Below are positions 1 to 11,760 of a DNA stretch of 50,317 nucleotides, piece after piece. Origin of the DNA: Pelagibacteraceae bacterium AG-365-D07 (GTDB taxonomy: Bacteria; Pseudomonadota; Alphaproteobacteria; Pelagibacterales; Pelagibacteraceae); NCBI GenBank assembly GCA_003280005.1, contig QCGH01000009.1, positions 1-50,317 on the forward strand. The letters run 5' to 3'. Every line of letters starts with the position of its first letter. The first letter of the stretch is position 1. Both the position numbers and the translations under genes were made by a program. Under the pieces are notes generated by a model. It was not told where the DNA came from, did no database searches, and saw only the letters and a program-made list of their open reading frames with translations.

Positions 1-1206
1 CAGACAGCAAAGCAAGTTATAAGTTTCAATGTAAGAGAGGCTGAAAGGGAAAGACAATTCAATGATTTTGTTGACAAAAAAGATACAATAGTAAGTGGTA
101 TTGTTAAAAGACTAGAGTTTGGAAATGTAATTGTGGATTTAGGTAAGGCCGAAGGAATAATTCAAAAAAATGAAATGATACCTAGAGAAAATATTAAAGC
201 TGGAGATAGAGTAAAAGCATATTGTTTAGACGTGAGAAGAGAACAAAGAGGACAACAAATTTTTCTTTCAAGGGCACATCCAAAGTTTATGGAAAAACTT
301 TTTACATTAGAAGTCCCAGAAATTTATGATGGTTTAATTGAGATTATTTCCTCAGCTAGAGACCCAGGAAGCAGGGCTAAAATTTGTGTTAAAGCTAAAG
401 ATAATTCTTTAGATCCGGTTGGGGCATGTGTAGGTATGAGAGGAAGCAGAGTTCAGGCTGTTGTGAACGAGCTCCAAGGAGAAAAAATTGATATAGTTAA
501 TTGGTCTGAGGATTTAGCAATTGTTGCCGCAAGTGCATTATCCCCGGCTGAAATATTAAGAGTGAATGTAGATAACAATCAAAAGAAATTAGATGTAATT
601 TTAACTGATGAAAATTTAAGTAAAGCTATTGGTAGAAGGGGACAAAATGTAAGACTTGCTACAAAATTATTAAACCATGAAATCAATATTTTGACTGATC
701 AAGAGGACTCTGAAAGAAGACAAATAGAGTTCAAAGAAAAAACTGATAATTTTGTAAAAAATTTAGAACTAGACGAAACTTTAGGACAATTACTTGTTGC
801 AGAGGGATTTTCATCAATTGAAGATATCAAAGATAGTGAATTAGAAAATTTAACTAAAATAGAAGGCATAGAAGAAGATACAGCCAAAGAACTTATAGAT
901 AGAGCAAAAGAGTTCTATCAAAAAGATCAAGAGGAAATATCTAACAGGGTAAAGGCTTTAGGATTAGACAATAATTTAATAGAACTATCTGGACTAACCC
1001 CCGGCATGTTAGTAACATTAGGTGAACAAAAAATTTTAACATTAGAGGATTTTGCAGACCTTGCTTCGGACGAACTAACTGGCACATATGATGTAGTGAA
1101 CGGAGAAAAAGTTAAAATAAAAGGATACTTAGAGGATTTTGCCCTAACAAGACAGGAAGCTGATAATTTAATAATGGCAGCAAGAAATATAGTATATAAA
1201 GATTAA
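1..1206 (+). CDS. nusA: Transcription termination/antitermination factor NusA (5' end outside window)
   Basis: NusA binds RNA polymerase and nascent RNA to control pausing, termination and antitermination. The frame is open from base 1, so the N-terminal RNAP-binding domain lies mostly upstream of the window. An internal GTG at 133 is not the true start. Visible in order (window codons): an S1 domain from about 28 to 80, two KH domains (key GMRGSR and GRRGQN loops), and a C-terminal part with two acidic helix-hairpin-helix repeats of the type that contact RNAP alpha or N-type factors. The gene ends 10 nt before infB, the usual nusA-infB order. The small ylxR (DUF448) gene that often sits between them in alphaproteobacteria is absent. 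Confidence 0.96.
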   Translation, partial: QTAKQVISFNVREAERERQFNDFVDKKDTIVSGIVKRLEFGNVIVDLGKAEGIIQKNEMIPRENIKAGDRVKAYCLDVRREQRGQQIFLSRAHPKFMEKLFTLEVPEIYDGLIEIISSARDPGSRAKICVKAKDNSLDPVGACVGMRGSRVQAVVNELQGEKIDIVNWSEDLAIVAASALSPAEILRVNVDNNQKKLDVILTDENLSKAIGRRGQNVRLATKLLNHEINILTDQEDSERRQIEFKEKTDNFVKNLELDETLGQLLVAEGFSSIEDIKDSELENLTKIEGIEEDTAKELIDRAKEFYQKDQEEISNRVKALGLDNNLIELSGLTPGMLVTLGEQKILTLEDFADLASDELTGTYDVVNGEKVKIKGYLEDFALTRQEADNLIMAARNIVYKD

Positions 1207-1216
1207 GAGATGACTT

Positions 1217-3439
1217 ATGGACAAGAAAAAGTTAAAACTTTCAATATCAGGAAACACGAAGAAAACTATTAATAACATTGAACAAGCAAAATCAAGCTCA
1301 AAAAATACTGTTATAATTACAAAAAATAAGAATTATCAAAAAAAAAAATTCTTTAAATCAAATCCAAATTTTGACAGTTCTAAAAAACCAAACGTAAATT
1401 TTGCCCATAAAAAACAACCCATGGGTTTTGCACAAAAAAAAGAAATATCTGACTTTGAAAAAAGAAAACTTGCAGAGCAAAGAGCAACGAAAAGATTAAA
1501 AGGAGAAACTTCAAAAGAAAAAGATAAAACGAACATCAAGAAAAGAGAATTAAAATTAACTATCTCTAGAGCTTTGAGTGATGATGATGGAGGTGAAAAA
1601 AGAGGAAGGAGTTTAGCATCAATTAGGAGAGCTAGGCAAAAAGAGAACAGAGATCAACAGAAAGTTGAAAAAGATAAACAAGAATTTAAACCAATTAAGA
1701 GAGACGTATCAATCCCAGAAATAATAACAATTAGAGAATTAGCAAATCGAATGAGCGAACAGTCGAGCAACTTAATTAAACATCTTCTTACAATGGGTGT
1801 TAAAGCAACCATTAATCATGCAATTGATGGGGATATCGCTGAATATCTGGTTAAAGAATTTGGTCATAACCCAATTAAAGAGGATAAAGCAGAAGACATT
1901 ATTAAAAAAATAAAAGAAAATAAAAAAGAAAATCTAAAATCTAGACCTCCAATTGTTACTGTAATGGGGCATGTCGATCATGGAAAAACTTCGCTTCTAG
2001 ATGTTCTTCGAGAAGCAAATGTCGTAGAGGGAGAGCACGGAGGTATTACCCAACATATTGGAGCTTATCAAATAACTAAAGGAGAGGGCAAGATTACTTT
2101 TATAGACACACCGGGCCATGCAGCTTTTACTGAAATGAGAGCCAGAGGTTCAAAATTAACTGATATAGTAGTTTTAGTAGTAGCTGCAGATGATGGTGTT
2201 AAACCTCAAACCATAGAGTCTATAAAACATGCTAAAGCAGCAAAGGTTCCAATTGTAGTTGCTATAAATAAATGTGATTTACCTGAGTCAGATCCAATGA
2301 AGATTAAAAATCAATTACTGGAACATGAACTTATATCAGAAGATTTATCGGGTGATACATTAATGATTGAAATTTCAACTAAAACAAAACAAAATTTAGA
2401 TAAACTAATAGAGTCAATAATACTACAAGCAGAACTTTTAGATTTAAAAACTGAATATGATACAGAAGCAAAAGGAATAGTTTTGGAATCTAAAATTGAT
2501 ATAGGAAGAGGTCCTGTTGTAAATATAGTTGTAACTTCAGGAAATTTAAAAAAAGGAGATTATTTTGTAAGCGGGAAAAAATGGGGAAAAGTAAGAGCAA
2601 TAATTAATGATCATGGAAAAAGTTCAGAAGTAGCAAATCCTTCTACACCAGTTGAAATTTTAGGTATAAATGGTGCATCAAACGCAGGAGATGATTTTAT
2701 TGTTGTAGAAACAGAAAAGGAAGCCAAAAATCTTGCAGAGGCTAGACTTAACGAAGCTAAAGAAGATGTAAAAAGTTTAAGTTTTGCAACAAAAGATAAT
2801 GCATTTTCTCAACAAAATACCGAGGAACTTAATATAATAATAAAATCAGATGTTCATGGATCTTCAGAAGCAATAAAATTTGCAATTTCTAATATAAAGC
2901 ACGATGAAGTTAAAACAAAAATATTACTCTCAGATATTGGAATGGTTACCGAAACTGATATTTCTCTCGCAAAAGCTTCGGAAGCCGTAGTTATAGCGTT
3001 TAATGTTAAACCTAGCAAAGAAGCCAAAAAATTAGCTGAAAAGGAAAAAATTAAAATTGAAAGTTTTAATATTATTTACGAATTAATTGATTTTATTAAA
3101 CGAAGAATGTCAGGACTATTATCTCCTCAAATAAATGAGGAAATAATTGGTACAGCAGAAGTATTAGATATATTTAAAGTTTCCAAAGTTGGAAAGGTTG
3201 CTGGATCAAAAGTTATTAATGGTGAAATTAATCAGGATTCTAACGCAAGAATTATAAGAGATGGTGCGATAGTATTTAATGGTAAAGTTGGCTCAATTTT
3301 TAGAGAAAAAAATCAAGTTAAACAAGTAAATGCTGGACTAGAATGCGGTATATCTGTAAGAGATTTTAATGATTTCAAAATTAAAGATATTATAGAAGCA
3401 TATAAATCAAAAACTATAGAAAGACAAATTTCATCATGA
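1217..3439 (+). CDS. infB: Translation initiation factor IF-2
   Basis: IF-2 is the GTPase that places fMet-tRNA on the 30S subunit and promotes subunit joining. The 740-aa protein has a short, Lys-rich, low-complexity N-terminal part (about residues 1-160), an IF2_N module, then the G domain with GHVDHGKT (P-loop), DTPGHAAF (G3) and NKCD (G4), followed by domains II-IV. E. coli IF-2 is about 890 aa; the difference is the shortened N-terminal region, as expected in a streamlined genome. The start is ATG 10 nt after the nusA stop. The stop overlaps the rbfA start as ATGA, indicating translational coupling. Confidence 0.97.
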   Translation: MDKKKLKLSISGNTKKTINNIEQAKSSSKNTVIITKNKNYQKKKFFKSNPNFDSSKKPNVNFAHKKQPMGFAQKKEISDFEKRKLAEQRATKRLKGETSKEKDKTNIKKRELKLTISRALSDDDGGEKRGRSLASIRRARQKENRDQQKVEKDKQEFKPIKRDVSIPEIITIRELANRMSEQSSNLIKHLLTMGVKATINHAIDGDIAEYLVKEFGHNPIKEDKAEDIIKKIKENKKENLKSRPPIVTVMGHVDHGKTSLLDVLREANVVEGEHGGITQHIGAYQITKGEGKITFIDTPGHAAFTEMRARGSKLTDIVVLVVAADDGVKPQTIESIKHAKAAKVPIVVAINKCDLPESDPMKIKNQLLEHELISEDLSGDTLMIEISTKTKQNLDKLIESIILQAELLDLKTEYDTEAKGIVLESKIDIGRGPVVNIVVTSGNLKKGDYFVSGKKWGKVRAIINDHGKSSEVANPSTPVEILGINGASNAGDDFIVVETEKEAKNLAEARLNEAKEDVKSLSFATKDNAFSQQNTEELNIIIKSDVHGSSEAIKFAISNIKHDEVKTKILLSDIGMVTETDISLAKASEAVVIAFNVKPSKEAKKLAEKEKIKIESFNIIYELIDFIKRRMSGLLSPQINEEIIGTAEVLDIFKVSKVGKVAGSKVINGEINQDSNARIIRDGAIVFNGKVGSIFREKNQVKQVNAGLECGISVRDFNDFKIKDIIEAYKSKTIERQISS

Positions 3440-3801
3440 GCAAATTAGGTAAACCAATATCTCAAAGACAATTAAGAGTTGGGGAAATGATAAAGCAATC
3501 TATTAGTATGATTTTTTTAAGAGAAGAAGCAAAAATATCAGACTTAGATACAAAATCTATAACCGTAACAGAGGTAAGAATGAGTCCAGATCTTAAAACC
3601 GCAAAAGTTTTTGTAATACCTCTGGGAGGAAAGGATACTGATAAAATATTAGACAAATTAAAAGAATTTTCATTTGTAATAAGAAAAGTTTTATCAAAAA
3701 AAATAATGGTGAAATTTATGCCAAAGTTGTTTTTTGTAAATGATGATTCATTTGACTATGCTGAAAAAATAGAAAATTTAATCAGGCAAACCCAAAAATA
3801 A
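3436..3801 (+). CDS. rbfA: 30S ribosome-binding factor RbfA
   Basis: RbfA is a KH-fold assembly factor that binds the 30S subunit during late 16S rRNA maturation. The 121-aa product has the family's N-terminal RQLRVGEMIKQ region and the central VRMSPDLKTAKVFV beta-strand segment. The ATG overlaps the infB TGA by 4 nt. truB normally follows rbfA and precedes rpsO in proteobacteria; here rpsO comes after only 7 nt, so truB is missing from the cluster. Confidence 0.93.
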   Translation: MSKLGKPISQRQLRVGEMIKQSISMIFLREEAKISDLDTKSITVTEVRMSPDLKTAKVFVIPLGGKDTDKILDKLKEFSFVIRKVLSKKIMVKFMPKLFFVNDDSFDYAEKIENLIRQTQK

Positions 3802-3808
3802 GACAAAT

Positions 3809-4057
3809 ATGGAGAAAAAAATGAAAGATATAGCAAGACATGATAAAGACACCGGATCTTCTGAGGTGCAGATATCAAATTTGACAGCGAAAATCGAGAA
3901 TTTATCTGAACATATAAAAAAATTTAAAAAGGATAAGCACTCATCTGTTGGTTTAATAAAAGCAGTAAACAAAAGAAAGAAATTACTAGATTACTTAAAA
4001 AAAAATAAAATGGAAACGTACAAGGAAGTAATTTCGAAATTAAATTTAAGGAAGTAA
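3809..4057 (+). CDS. rpsO: Ribosomal protein S15
   Basis: S15 is a primary 16S rRNA-binding protein of the small subunit platform. The conserved core (DTGSSEVQ, the KHSS turn, RKKLLDYLKK) is intact. The N-terminus is short: 82 aa from this ATG against 89 in E. coli. A Shine-Dalgarno-like GGAGA lies just inside the ORF (3811-3815) and is well spaced for a second in-frame ATG at 3821, which would give 78 aa and remove nearly all of helix 1. Both starts are open; the ribosome-binding site favours 3821. pnp follows with no gap after the TAA. Confidence 0.94.
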   Translation: MEKKMKDIARHDKDTGSSEVQISNLTAKIENLSEHIKKFKKDKHSSVGLIKAVNKRKKLLDYLKKNKMETYKEVISKLNLRK

Positions 4058-6130
4058 ATGTTCAAAGTAGTAAAAAAAGAAATAGAAGTAGCAAGAAAAA
4101 AAATAAGTTTAGAGACAGGAAAAATAGCAAGACAAGCTGATGGAGCGATAATTGCACAATGTGGAGAAACAGTTGTTTTAGCAACAGCTGTAGGAGCAAA
4201 AAAAGTAAATCCAGACATAGATTACTTTCCTTTATCAGTAAATTATCAAGAAAAGTATTATGCAGCAGGAAAAATTCCTGGAGGATATTTTAAAAGAGAA
4301 GCAAGGCCAACAGAGAGTGAGACCTTGATATCAAGATTAATTGATAGGCCTATAAGACCTTTGTTTCCTGATGAGTTTAAAAATGAAGTACAAGTACTTC
4401 CAACAGTAATCTCCTATGACAAAGAAAATGAAGCAGATATTTTATCTATAATTGCTTCATCAGCAGCCTTAGCGATCTCAGGAATGCCTTTTTTAGGACC
4501 CGTTGGTGCTTCAAGAGTAGGTTTTGTTAATGGAAAATATGTTTTAAACCCATCGAAATCAGAACTTAAAAATTCCAAATTAGATCTAGTTGTTGCTGGG
4601 ACTAAAGATGCAGTTTTGATGGTTGAGTCAGAAGCAAGTGGTTTAACTGAAGAGGAAATGTTGAATGCAGTTAAATTTGGTCATGAAGGATTTGTTCCTG
4701 TTATCAAAATGATAGAAGACTTAGCAAATGAATGTAAAAAACCCGATTGGATTGTAGAGAAAAAAGATCTTTCTGAAGTAAAGAAAAAATTAGAATCTGA
4801 GTTTACAGCAGAATTGAAAAAAGCTTTTTCGACAAGGAATAAACAAGAAAGATCAAATATGATCTCAGAAATAACTGATAAAGCTAAAAAACTTTATGAG
4901 GAAAATGAAGAAATAACTGATCTAGATGTAAATTCAGAATTAAAAAATTTGGAAAAAGCAATTGTAAGAACCGATATTCTTAAAAACAAAAATCGTATAG
5001 ATGGAAGAGGACTTTCAGATGTAAGACCAATAATGTGTGAAGTTGGAATTTTACCAAGGGTTCATGGCTCAGCGTTGTTTACAAGAGGAGAAACTCAAGC
5101 AATTGTAACAACTACTCTTGGAACTTCAGATGATGAACAAAAAATTGAAAGTTTAGATGGTCTACAAAAAGAAAGATTTATGCTTCATTATAATTTTCCA
5201 CCATTTTCAGTTGGTGAGACTGGAAGAATTGGAACTGGCAGAAGAGAAATTGGACATGGAAAACTTGCTTGGAGAGCGATAAACTCATCTTTGCCACCAA
5301 AAGAAACTTTTCCTTATACATTTAGAATAGTTTCAGAAATCACAGAATCTAACGGCTCATCTTCAATGGCAACTGTTTGTGGAACTTCACTAGCATTAAT
5401 GGATGCAGGTGTGCCAATTAAGGAGCCAGTTGCAGGTATTGCGATGGGATTAATTAAGGAAGGTGATGAATTTAGTGTTTTGTCTGATATTCTAGGTGAC
5501 GAAGATCATTTAGGTGATATGGATTTCAAAGTTGCTGGAACTAAAGATGGAATAACGTCACTTCAAATGGACATCAAAATAACAGGCATTACATTTGAAA
5601 TTATGGAACAGGCTTTAAAACAAGCTAAAGATGGAAGAATTCACATTTTAGGTGAAATGAACAAAGCTCTTGCTAAGTCAAGAGATGAAGTTGGAAAACA
5701 TACTCCAAAAATGGAAAAAATATCAGTAGATAAAAAAGATATCGCAACAGTTATTGGAAAAGGTGGTGCAACAATTAGAGAGATCGTGGAAGTATCTGGA
5801 GCTAAAGTTGATATCAATGATGAAGGAGTAGTAACCGTTGCCGCGCCAGATGAAGATTCTAGAAACAAAGCAATGCAAATGATTAAAGATTTAACTGCAA
5901 AACCAGAAATGAATAAAATCTATAATGGAAAAGTAATGAAAATTATGGAGTTTGGTGCATTTGTAAACTTTTTAGGCAAACAAGATGGACTTGTTCATAT
6001 TTCAGAACTTGCTGATAAAAGAGTAGCTAAAGTAACTGATGTCGTTAAAGAGGGCGATGAAGTTAGAGTGAAAGTTATTGGATTTGACAGAGGGAAAGTT
6101 AAACTTTCAATTAAACAGGCAGCAGTTTAA
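4058..6130 (+). CDS. pnp: Polyribonucleotide nucleotidyltransferase (PNPase)
   Basis: PNPase is a trimeric phosphorolytic 3'-5' exoribonuclease of the degradosome. The 690-aa protein has two RNase PH-like halves joined by a helical domain; the second half begins near [16 protein letters not shown] and contains FTRGETQA and the [10 protein letters not shown] segment. A KH domain ([12 protein letters not shown]) and an S1 domain ([20 protein letters not shown]) follow. The ATG directly follows the rpsO stop, with an AGGA-type ribosome-binding site inside the rpsO tail. Length and domain order are standard. Confidence 0.98.
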   Translation: MFKVVKKEIEVARKKISLETGKIARQADGAIIAQCGETVVLATAVGAKKVNPDIDYFPLSVNYQEKYYAAGKIPGGYFKREARPTESETLISRLIDRPIRPLFPDEFKNEVQVLPTVISYDKENEADILSIIASSAALAISGMPFLGPVGASRVGFVNGKYVLNPSKSELKNSKLDLVVAGTKDAVLMVESEASGLTEEEMLNAVKFGHEGFVPVIKMIEDLANECKKPDWIVEKKDLSEVKKKLESEFTAELKKAFSTRNKQERSNMISEITDKAKKLYEENEEITDLDVNSELKNLEKAIVRTDILKNKNRIDGRGLSDVRPIMCEVGILPRVHGSALFTRGETQAIVTTTLGTSDDEQKIESLDGLQKERFMLHYNFPPFSVGETGRIGTGRREIGHGKLAWRAINSSLPPKETFPYTFRIVSEITESNGSSSMATVCGTSLALMDAGVPIKEPVAGIAMGLIKEGDEFSVLSDILGDEDHLGDMDFKVAGTKDGITSLQMDIKITGITFEIMEQALKQAKDGRIHILGEMNKALAKSRDEVGKHTPKMEKISVDKKDIATVIGKGGATIREIVEVSGAKVDINDEGVVTVAAPDEDSRNKAMQMIKDLTAKPEMNKIYNGKVMKIMEFGAFVNFLGKQDGLVHISELADKRVAKVTDVVKEGDEVRVKVIGFDRGKVKLSIKQAAV

Positions 6131-6134
6131 AAGT

Positions 6135-6359
6135 ATGCAAGATCATCAGATAATCCAACTAATTGAAAATCTTAAGGGTCGCAGAAATTATGAGGAAAAA
6201 AAGGCTGCTAAATTAGGTTTCAAATCCCTATATGCATATTTTGAAAATAAAATTATGAAAGAAAAAGAATCTTTTGAAGAAAAGAAGAAAGAATTAGAAG
6301 AAATAAAAAGTAGCGAAGATACAACAAAAAAAAATAAAAAAAATTGTAGTTGTTGTTAA
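6135..6359 (+). CDS. Small helical protein with Cys-rich C-terminus, unknown function
   Basis: A 74-aa product starting at ATG 6135, 4 nt after the pnp stop. The open frame extends upstream into pnp, but that part is in another frame of pnp and is unlikely to be used. The protein is highly charged. It has an N-terminal segment (QIIQLIENLKGRR), a KLGFKSLYAYFE core, a Lys/Glu-rich stretch likely to form a helix or coiled coil, and a terminal CSCC. The Cys cluster could bind a metal or carry a modification; this is inference. I do not recognise the family. Co-transcription with pnp is likely from the spacing. Its stop lies directly against the stop of a small minus-strand ORF. Confidence 0.7.
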   Translation: MQDHQIIQLIENLKGRRNYEEKKAAKLGFKSLYAYFENKIMKEKESFEEKKKELEEIKSSEDTTKKNKKNCSCC

Positions 6360-6470
6360 TTATCTTTTTTTCTTCTCTCTCTTAATTTTTCTTTTCTCTT
6401 TAAGTGTAAGTTTTGCTTTTTTCATTACACTAGAGTCTTTAAATGATTTTCCACTATATCTTTTGGACAT
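6360..6470 (-). CDS. Possible 36-aa basic mini-protein downstream of fabI
   Basis: An ATG at 6470 opens a 36-codon frame ending at a TAA at 6360-6362. It begins 3 nt after the fabI stop and ends directly against the stop of the convergent small gene after pnp, so the interval is exactly filled by ORFs. The N-terminal half is mixed (MSKRYSGKSFKDSS) and the C-terminal half is almost all Lys, Arg and Leu. About half of all residues are Lys or Arg. No clear ribosome-binding site is visible, so coupling to fabI would be needed. The A-rich composition makes Lys runs cheap by chance. Function unknown. Confidence 0.45.
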   Translation of the reverse strand: MSKRYSGKSFKDSSVMKKAKLTLKEKRKIKREKKKR

Positions 6471-6473
6471 TAC

Positions 6474-7259
6474 TTAAGTTACATTTTTTGGGTCTGGCAT
6501 ACCAACTTTATTATAGCCGGCGTCTACGTAATGTATTTCTCCAGTAACACCCCCGGCTAAATCACTTAGAAGGTATAAAGCTGAATTCCCTACATCATGT
6601 ATATCAACATTTCTCTTTAAAAAAGAATGATCTTCATTCCATTTGTACAAGAATTTTGCATCTCCAATTGCTGATGCTGCTAATGTTTTAATTGGTCCTG
6701 CACTTATTGCATTTACTCTAATTTGTTTTGCACCTAAATCCCTTGCAAGGTATTTTACACTCGCTTCTAGTGCTGATTTACAAACACCCATAACATTATA
6801 ATTTGGGATAGCTTTTGTAGACTCGTATGTGAGAGTAATCATACTACCATTTTGTTTCATAATTTTAGCTGCTTCTCTTGCAACTTCAGTGAAAGAAAAA
6901 CATGAAATAAGCATACTTCTTAAAAAGTTTTCTCTGGTTGTATTAAGATATTCACCTGAAAGTTCAGATTTATCTGAAAATGCAATTGCATGTACAATAA
7001 AATCTATTTCACCCCAACTAGATTTAATATTTTCAAACAATTTGATTACATCCTCTTTTTTTTCTACATCACAACTAAATGTTGTTTTTGAATTGAGTTT
7101 TTCAGCTAACGGAATAACTCTTTTCTTTAAAGCGTCACCCAAATATGTAAATGCAAGTTCAGCCCCTGCCTCTGCTAGTTTTTGAGAAATTCCCCAGGCG
7201 ATAGATCTTTCGTTAGCAACTCCCATAATTAACCCTTTTTTACCCTTCATTAAGCTCAT
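6474..7259 (-). CDS. fabI: Enoyl-[acyl-carrier-protein] reductase (NADH)
   Basis: FabI catalyses the last reduction of each fatty-acid elongation cycle. It is an SDR-fold enzyme; the NAD-binding start (KGLIMGVANERSIAWG) and the catalytic Tyr-x6-Lys (YNVMGVCK) are present. The open frame extends to a TTG at 7274, but the ATG at 7259 is preferred: it lies 1 nt after the fabB stop and is preceded by AAGG at 7266-7269 with good spacing, giving 261 aa. It is the third gene of a fabA-fabB-fabI unit, so unsaturated fatty-acid synthesis and elongation are produced together. Confidence 0.96.
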   Translation of the reverse strand: MSLMKGKKGLIMGVANERSIAWGISQKLAEAGAELAFTYLGDALKKRVIPLAEKLNSKTTFSCDVEKKEDVIKLFENIKSSWGEIDFIVHAIAFSDKSELSGEYLNTTRENFLRSMLISCFSFTEVAREAAKIMKQNGSMITLTYESTKAIPNYNVMGVCKSALEASVKYLARDLGAKQIRVNAISAGPIKTLAASAIGDAKFLYKWNEDHSFLKRNVDIHDVGNSALYLLSDLAGGVTGEIHYVDAGYNKVGMPDPKNVT

Positions 7260-7260
7260 T

Positions 7261-8472
7261 TTAAACCTTTTCAAAAATTAAAGTTGCATTAGTGCCACCA
7301 AAACCAAAACTATTTGACATTACTGAATTTAGTTCAACATTTTTTTCTGTTTGTGTAACGATTGGGAATTTTTTAGCATCTTCATCCATATCATTAATAT
7401 TGGCAGATGCTGTAATGAAATTATTTTTCATCATTATTAAACTGTATATTGCTTCATGCACAGATGCAGCTCCCAAAGGATGTCCAGATAAAGATTTTGT
7501 TGAGCTTATTTTTGGAATTTCAGCTCCAAATGTTTCTCCTACAGCATTTAATTCAGTAATATCTCCAACTGGAGTTGAAGTTCCATGAGTATTTAAATAA
7601 TCAATTTTATTTTTTGACGATGAGAGTGCCATTTTCATACATCTGATTGCTCCTTCACCTGATGGAGCAACCATATCATAGCCATCCGAAGTTGCCCCAT
7701 AACCTGTTAGTTCTGCATAAATTTTTGCTCCCCTAGCTTTAGCATGTTCAAACTCCTCAAGCACAAGCACTCCTGCTCCTCCCGCAATTACAAATCCATC
7801 TCTAGTTTTATCGTAGGCTCTGGATGCTTTTTCTGGGGTATCATTATATTTTGAAGATAATGCAGTCATTGCATCAAACATTGCAGTCATTGCCCAATGA
7901 ATTTCTTCACTTCCTCCCGCAAAAACAACGTCTTGTTTTCCCATTTGAATTAATTCCATAGAATTTCCTATACAGTGACCGCTAGTTGCACATGCTGAAC
8001 TCATTGTATAATTTGTTCCTTTAATCTTAAAGGGCACAGCAAGTGTTGCAGAAGCAGTACTAGCCATAGTTCTCGGAACAATAAAAGGTCCCATTAATTT
8101 AGGAGTTTTAGCCCTTGTTTTATCAGCTGCCAAAATTACATTTTCAATTGAAGGCCCACCAGAACCCATAACTATCCCAGTTTTAAAATTACTCACTTCA
8201 TTTTCCTCTAGGCCCGAATCTTTAATTGCTTCTTTCATAGCAACATAATTATATGCAGAACCAGATCCCATAAATCTTATAGTTTTTCTATCAATATGCT
8301 CTTCAAGTTTAATGTTTGGTTTGCCATGAATGTGGCTTTTAAGGTTATGTTCTTTATATTCTTCTGAAAAAGATATTCCAGACTTTGAATTTAATAATGA
8401 TTGTTTCACTTGCTCTTGATTATTTCCTAGACATGAAACTATTCCTAATCCAGTAATTACTACTCTTCTCAT
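7261..8472 (-). CDS. fabB: 3-oxoacyl-[acyl-carrier-protein] synthase I
   Basis: FabB condenses malonyl-ACP with the acyl chain and is needed to elongate the cis-unsaturated intermediates made by FabA. The 403-aa protein has the thiolase-fold active site: Cys in [10 protein letters not shown], His in [11 protein letters not shown] and His in [10 protein letters not shown]. Its ATG overlaps the fabA TAA by one base (TAATG), and fabI follows after 1 nt. Assignment as FabB rather than FabF rests on the FabA neighbour and the alphaproteobacterial fabA-fabB-fabI order. Confidence 0.95.
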   Translation of the reverse strand: MRRVVITGLGIVSCLGNNQEQVKQSLLNSKSGISFSEEYKEHNLKSHIHGKPNIKLEEHIDRKTIRFMGSGSAYNYVAMKEAIKDSGLEENEVSNFKTGIVMGSGGPSIENVILAADKTRAKTPKLMGPFIVPRTMASTASATLAVPFKIKGTNYTMSSACATSGHCIGNSMELIQMGKQDVVFAGGSEEIHWAMTAMFDAMTALSSKYNDTPEKASRAYDKTRDGFVIAGGAGVLVLEEFEHAKARGAKIYAELTGYGATSDGYDMVAPSGEGAIRCMKMALSSSKNKIDYLNTHGTSTPVGDITELNAVGETFGAEIPKISSTKSLSGHPLGAASVHEAIYSLIMMKNNFITASANINDMDEDAKKFPIVTQTEKNVELNSVMSNSFGFGGTNATLIFEKV

Positions 8473-8972
8473 TATTTAAATAATCCTACTTTTAGGTTTT
8501 CTGCTGAATAAATTTTTTTCCCATCAGCTAATAATATACCATTTGCTAGTCCAACAGTTGTTTCTCCTTTAATTAATATTCTCTTCATATTTATTTCATA
8601 CGTTGCTTTTTTAACATTTTTTAGAACTTCACCTGTAAATTTTACCGTACTAACACCCAAGGCTCTTCCTCTGCCAGGATTTCCAAGCCAGCCAAGAAAA
8701 AAACCAACTAGTTGCCACATAGCATCAAGACCCAAGCATCCTGGCATAACAGGATCTTCTTTAAAGTGACAATCAAAAAACCATAAATCATCTTTAATAT
8801 CTAATTCTGCTTTTATTAAACCTTTTTTATAAGTACCTGTATTTTCACTAATTTCTGTAATTCTGTCAAACATCAGCATTGGAGGAAGAGGTAATTTAGC
8901 ATTTCCAGGTCCAAATAAACCGCCTTCTCCGCAGCTAATTAAGTCATTGTAGCTATAGGATTTTTTTTTCAT
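8472..8972 (-). CDS. fabA: 3-hydroxydecanoyl-ACP dehydratase/isomerase
   Basis: FabA dehydrates 3-hydroxyacyl-ACP and isomerises the C10 trans-2 product to cis-3, the entry point for unsaturated fatty acids. The hotdog-fold active site is present: His in [11 protein letters not shown] and Asp in GLDAMWQL. The open frame runs back to 9101, but that extension crosses the divergent irr start and is hydrophobic noise. The ATG at 8972 ([11 protein letters not shown]) gives 166 aa, close to the usual 172. It is the first gene of the fab unit, divergent from the Irr-like regulator with a 68-nt shared upstream region. Confidence 0.95.
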   Translation of the reverse strand: MKKKSYSYNDLISCGEGGLFGPGNAKLPLPPMLMFDRITEISENTGTYKKGLIKAELDIKDDLWFFDCHFKEDPVMPGCLGLDAMWQLVGFFLGWLGNPGRGRALGVSTVKFTGEVLKNVKKATYEINMKRILIKGETTVGLANGILLADGKKIYSAENLKVGLFK

Positions 8973-9021
8973 AAAGTGTAACCTTAATACTTGATTTAAT
9001 AAGAATATGACATTACTATAG

Positions 9022-9038
9022 TTTAGAATAATTATAAA
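9022..9038. promoter_or_regulatory. 17-bp dyad, candidate Irr/Fur-type operator before irr (and fabA)
   Basis: The sequence TTTAGAATAATTATAAA is a near-perfect inverted repeat with one mismatch per arm. It ends 2 nt before the irr ATG. Its reverse complement differs only at the central base from the dyad at 9461-9477 before katG. A plus-strand TATAGT at 9017-9022 abuts it, so a bound repressor would cover the irr transcription start. A minus-strand TATAAT lies inside the dyad and could serve fabA. Size and base pattern fit operators of the Fur/Irr superfamily. Binding by the adjacent Irr-like protein is inferred. Confidence 0.65.
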
Positions 9039-9040
9039 GT

Positions 9041-9460
9041 ATGACAACCCAAGAAACAAATTATATAGCAAAATTGAGAAATTCAGGCTTACGACCAACA
9101 AAGCAAAGAATAAAAATATGCGAAGTGCTATTTAATAGAGAAAAAACTTTTCATTTTTCAATTAGTGAATTAACAAAAATTCTTCGACTTCAGTTTAATC
9201 AAAAAATTTCACTTGCTACAGTCTATAATACAGTTCACGCATTTCAAAAAAAAGGATACTTAAAAGAAATAAGCATTGGAAATGACATGTCTTATTTTGA
9301 TACTAATACAGTATCACATCATCATTTTTATGATGCAAATACTAACGAATTAATTGATATAAATTCTCACGAAGTCGAAATAAAAAAAACACCAACACCT
9401 CCAAGTGGTAAAAAAATTGATGATATAGAGGTGACATTTAAAATTTCAAAAAAAATCTAG
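9041..9460 (+). CDS. irr: Fur-family transcriptional regulator, Irr-like
   Basis: Irr is the alphaproteobacterial Fur-superfamily regulator that responds to haem/iron status. The 139-aa protein has the N-terminal winged helix ([16 protein letters not shown], then [12 protein letters not shown] as recognition helix) and a dimerisation/metal domain with the HHH motif at residues 93-95 and ELIDI. It lies divergent to fabA, a placement common for irr in alphaproteobacteria. Nearly identical 17-bp dyads precede it and follow its stop, in front of katG, which suggests autoregulation and control of katG. Fur, Mur or PerR function cannot be excluded from sequence alone. Confidence 0.85.
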   Translation: MTTQETNYIAKLRNSGLRPTKQRIKICEVLFNREKTFHFSISELTKILRLQFNQKISLATVYNTVHAFQKKGYLKEISIGNDMSYFDTNTVSHHHFYDANTNELIDINSHEVEIKKTPTPPSGKKIDDIEVTFKISKKI

Positions 9461-9477
9461 TTTATAATCATTCTAAA
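9461..9477. promoter_or_regulatory. 17-bp dyad, candidate Irr/Fur-type operator before katG
   Basis: TTTATAATCATTCTAAA begins on the base after the irr stop and ends 4 nt before the katG -35 box. It matches the reverse complement of the dyad at 9022-9038 at 16 of 17 positions; only the central base differs. Two such copies within 460 bp, both placed at promoters, are unlikely to be chance even at this base composition. Confidence 0.7.
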
Positions 9478-9481
9478 CTAC

Positions 9482-9510
9482 TTGACTTTAATCTCTTAAA
9501 ATAATATAAC
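9482..9510 (+). promoter_or_regulatory. katG promoter
   Basis: A near-consensus sigma-70 promoter: TTGACT at 9482-9487, a 17-nt spacer, and TATAAC at 9505-9510. It is followed at 9524-9528 by a strong GGAGG ribosome-binding site 5 nt from the katG ATG. The candidate operator lies immediately upstream of the -35 box. This is one of the clearest promoter/RBS pairs in the window and suggests strong expression of katG when not repressed. Confidence 0.75.
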
Positions 9511-9518
9511 TCTTTTAA

Positions 9519-11744
<2,226 letters not shown>

Positions 11745-11760
11745 AAAAAGGAATAAACTT

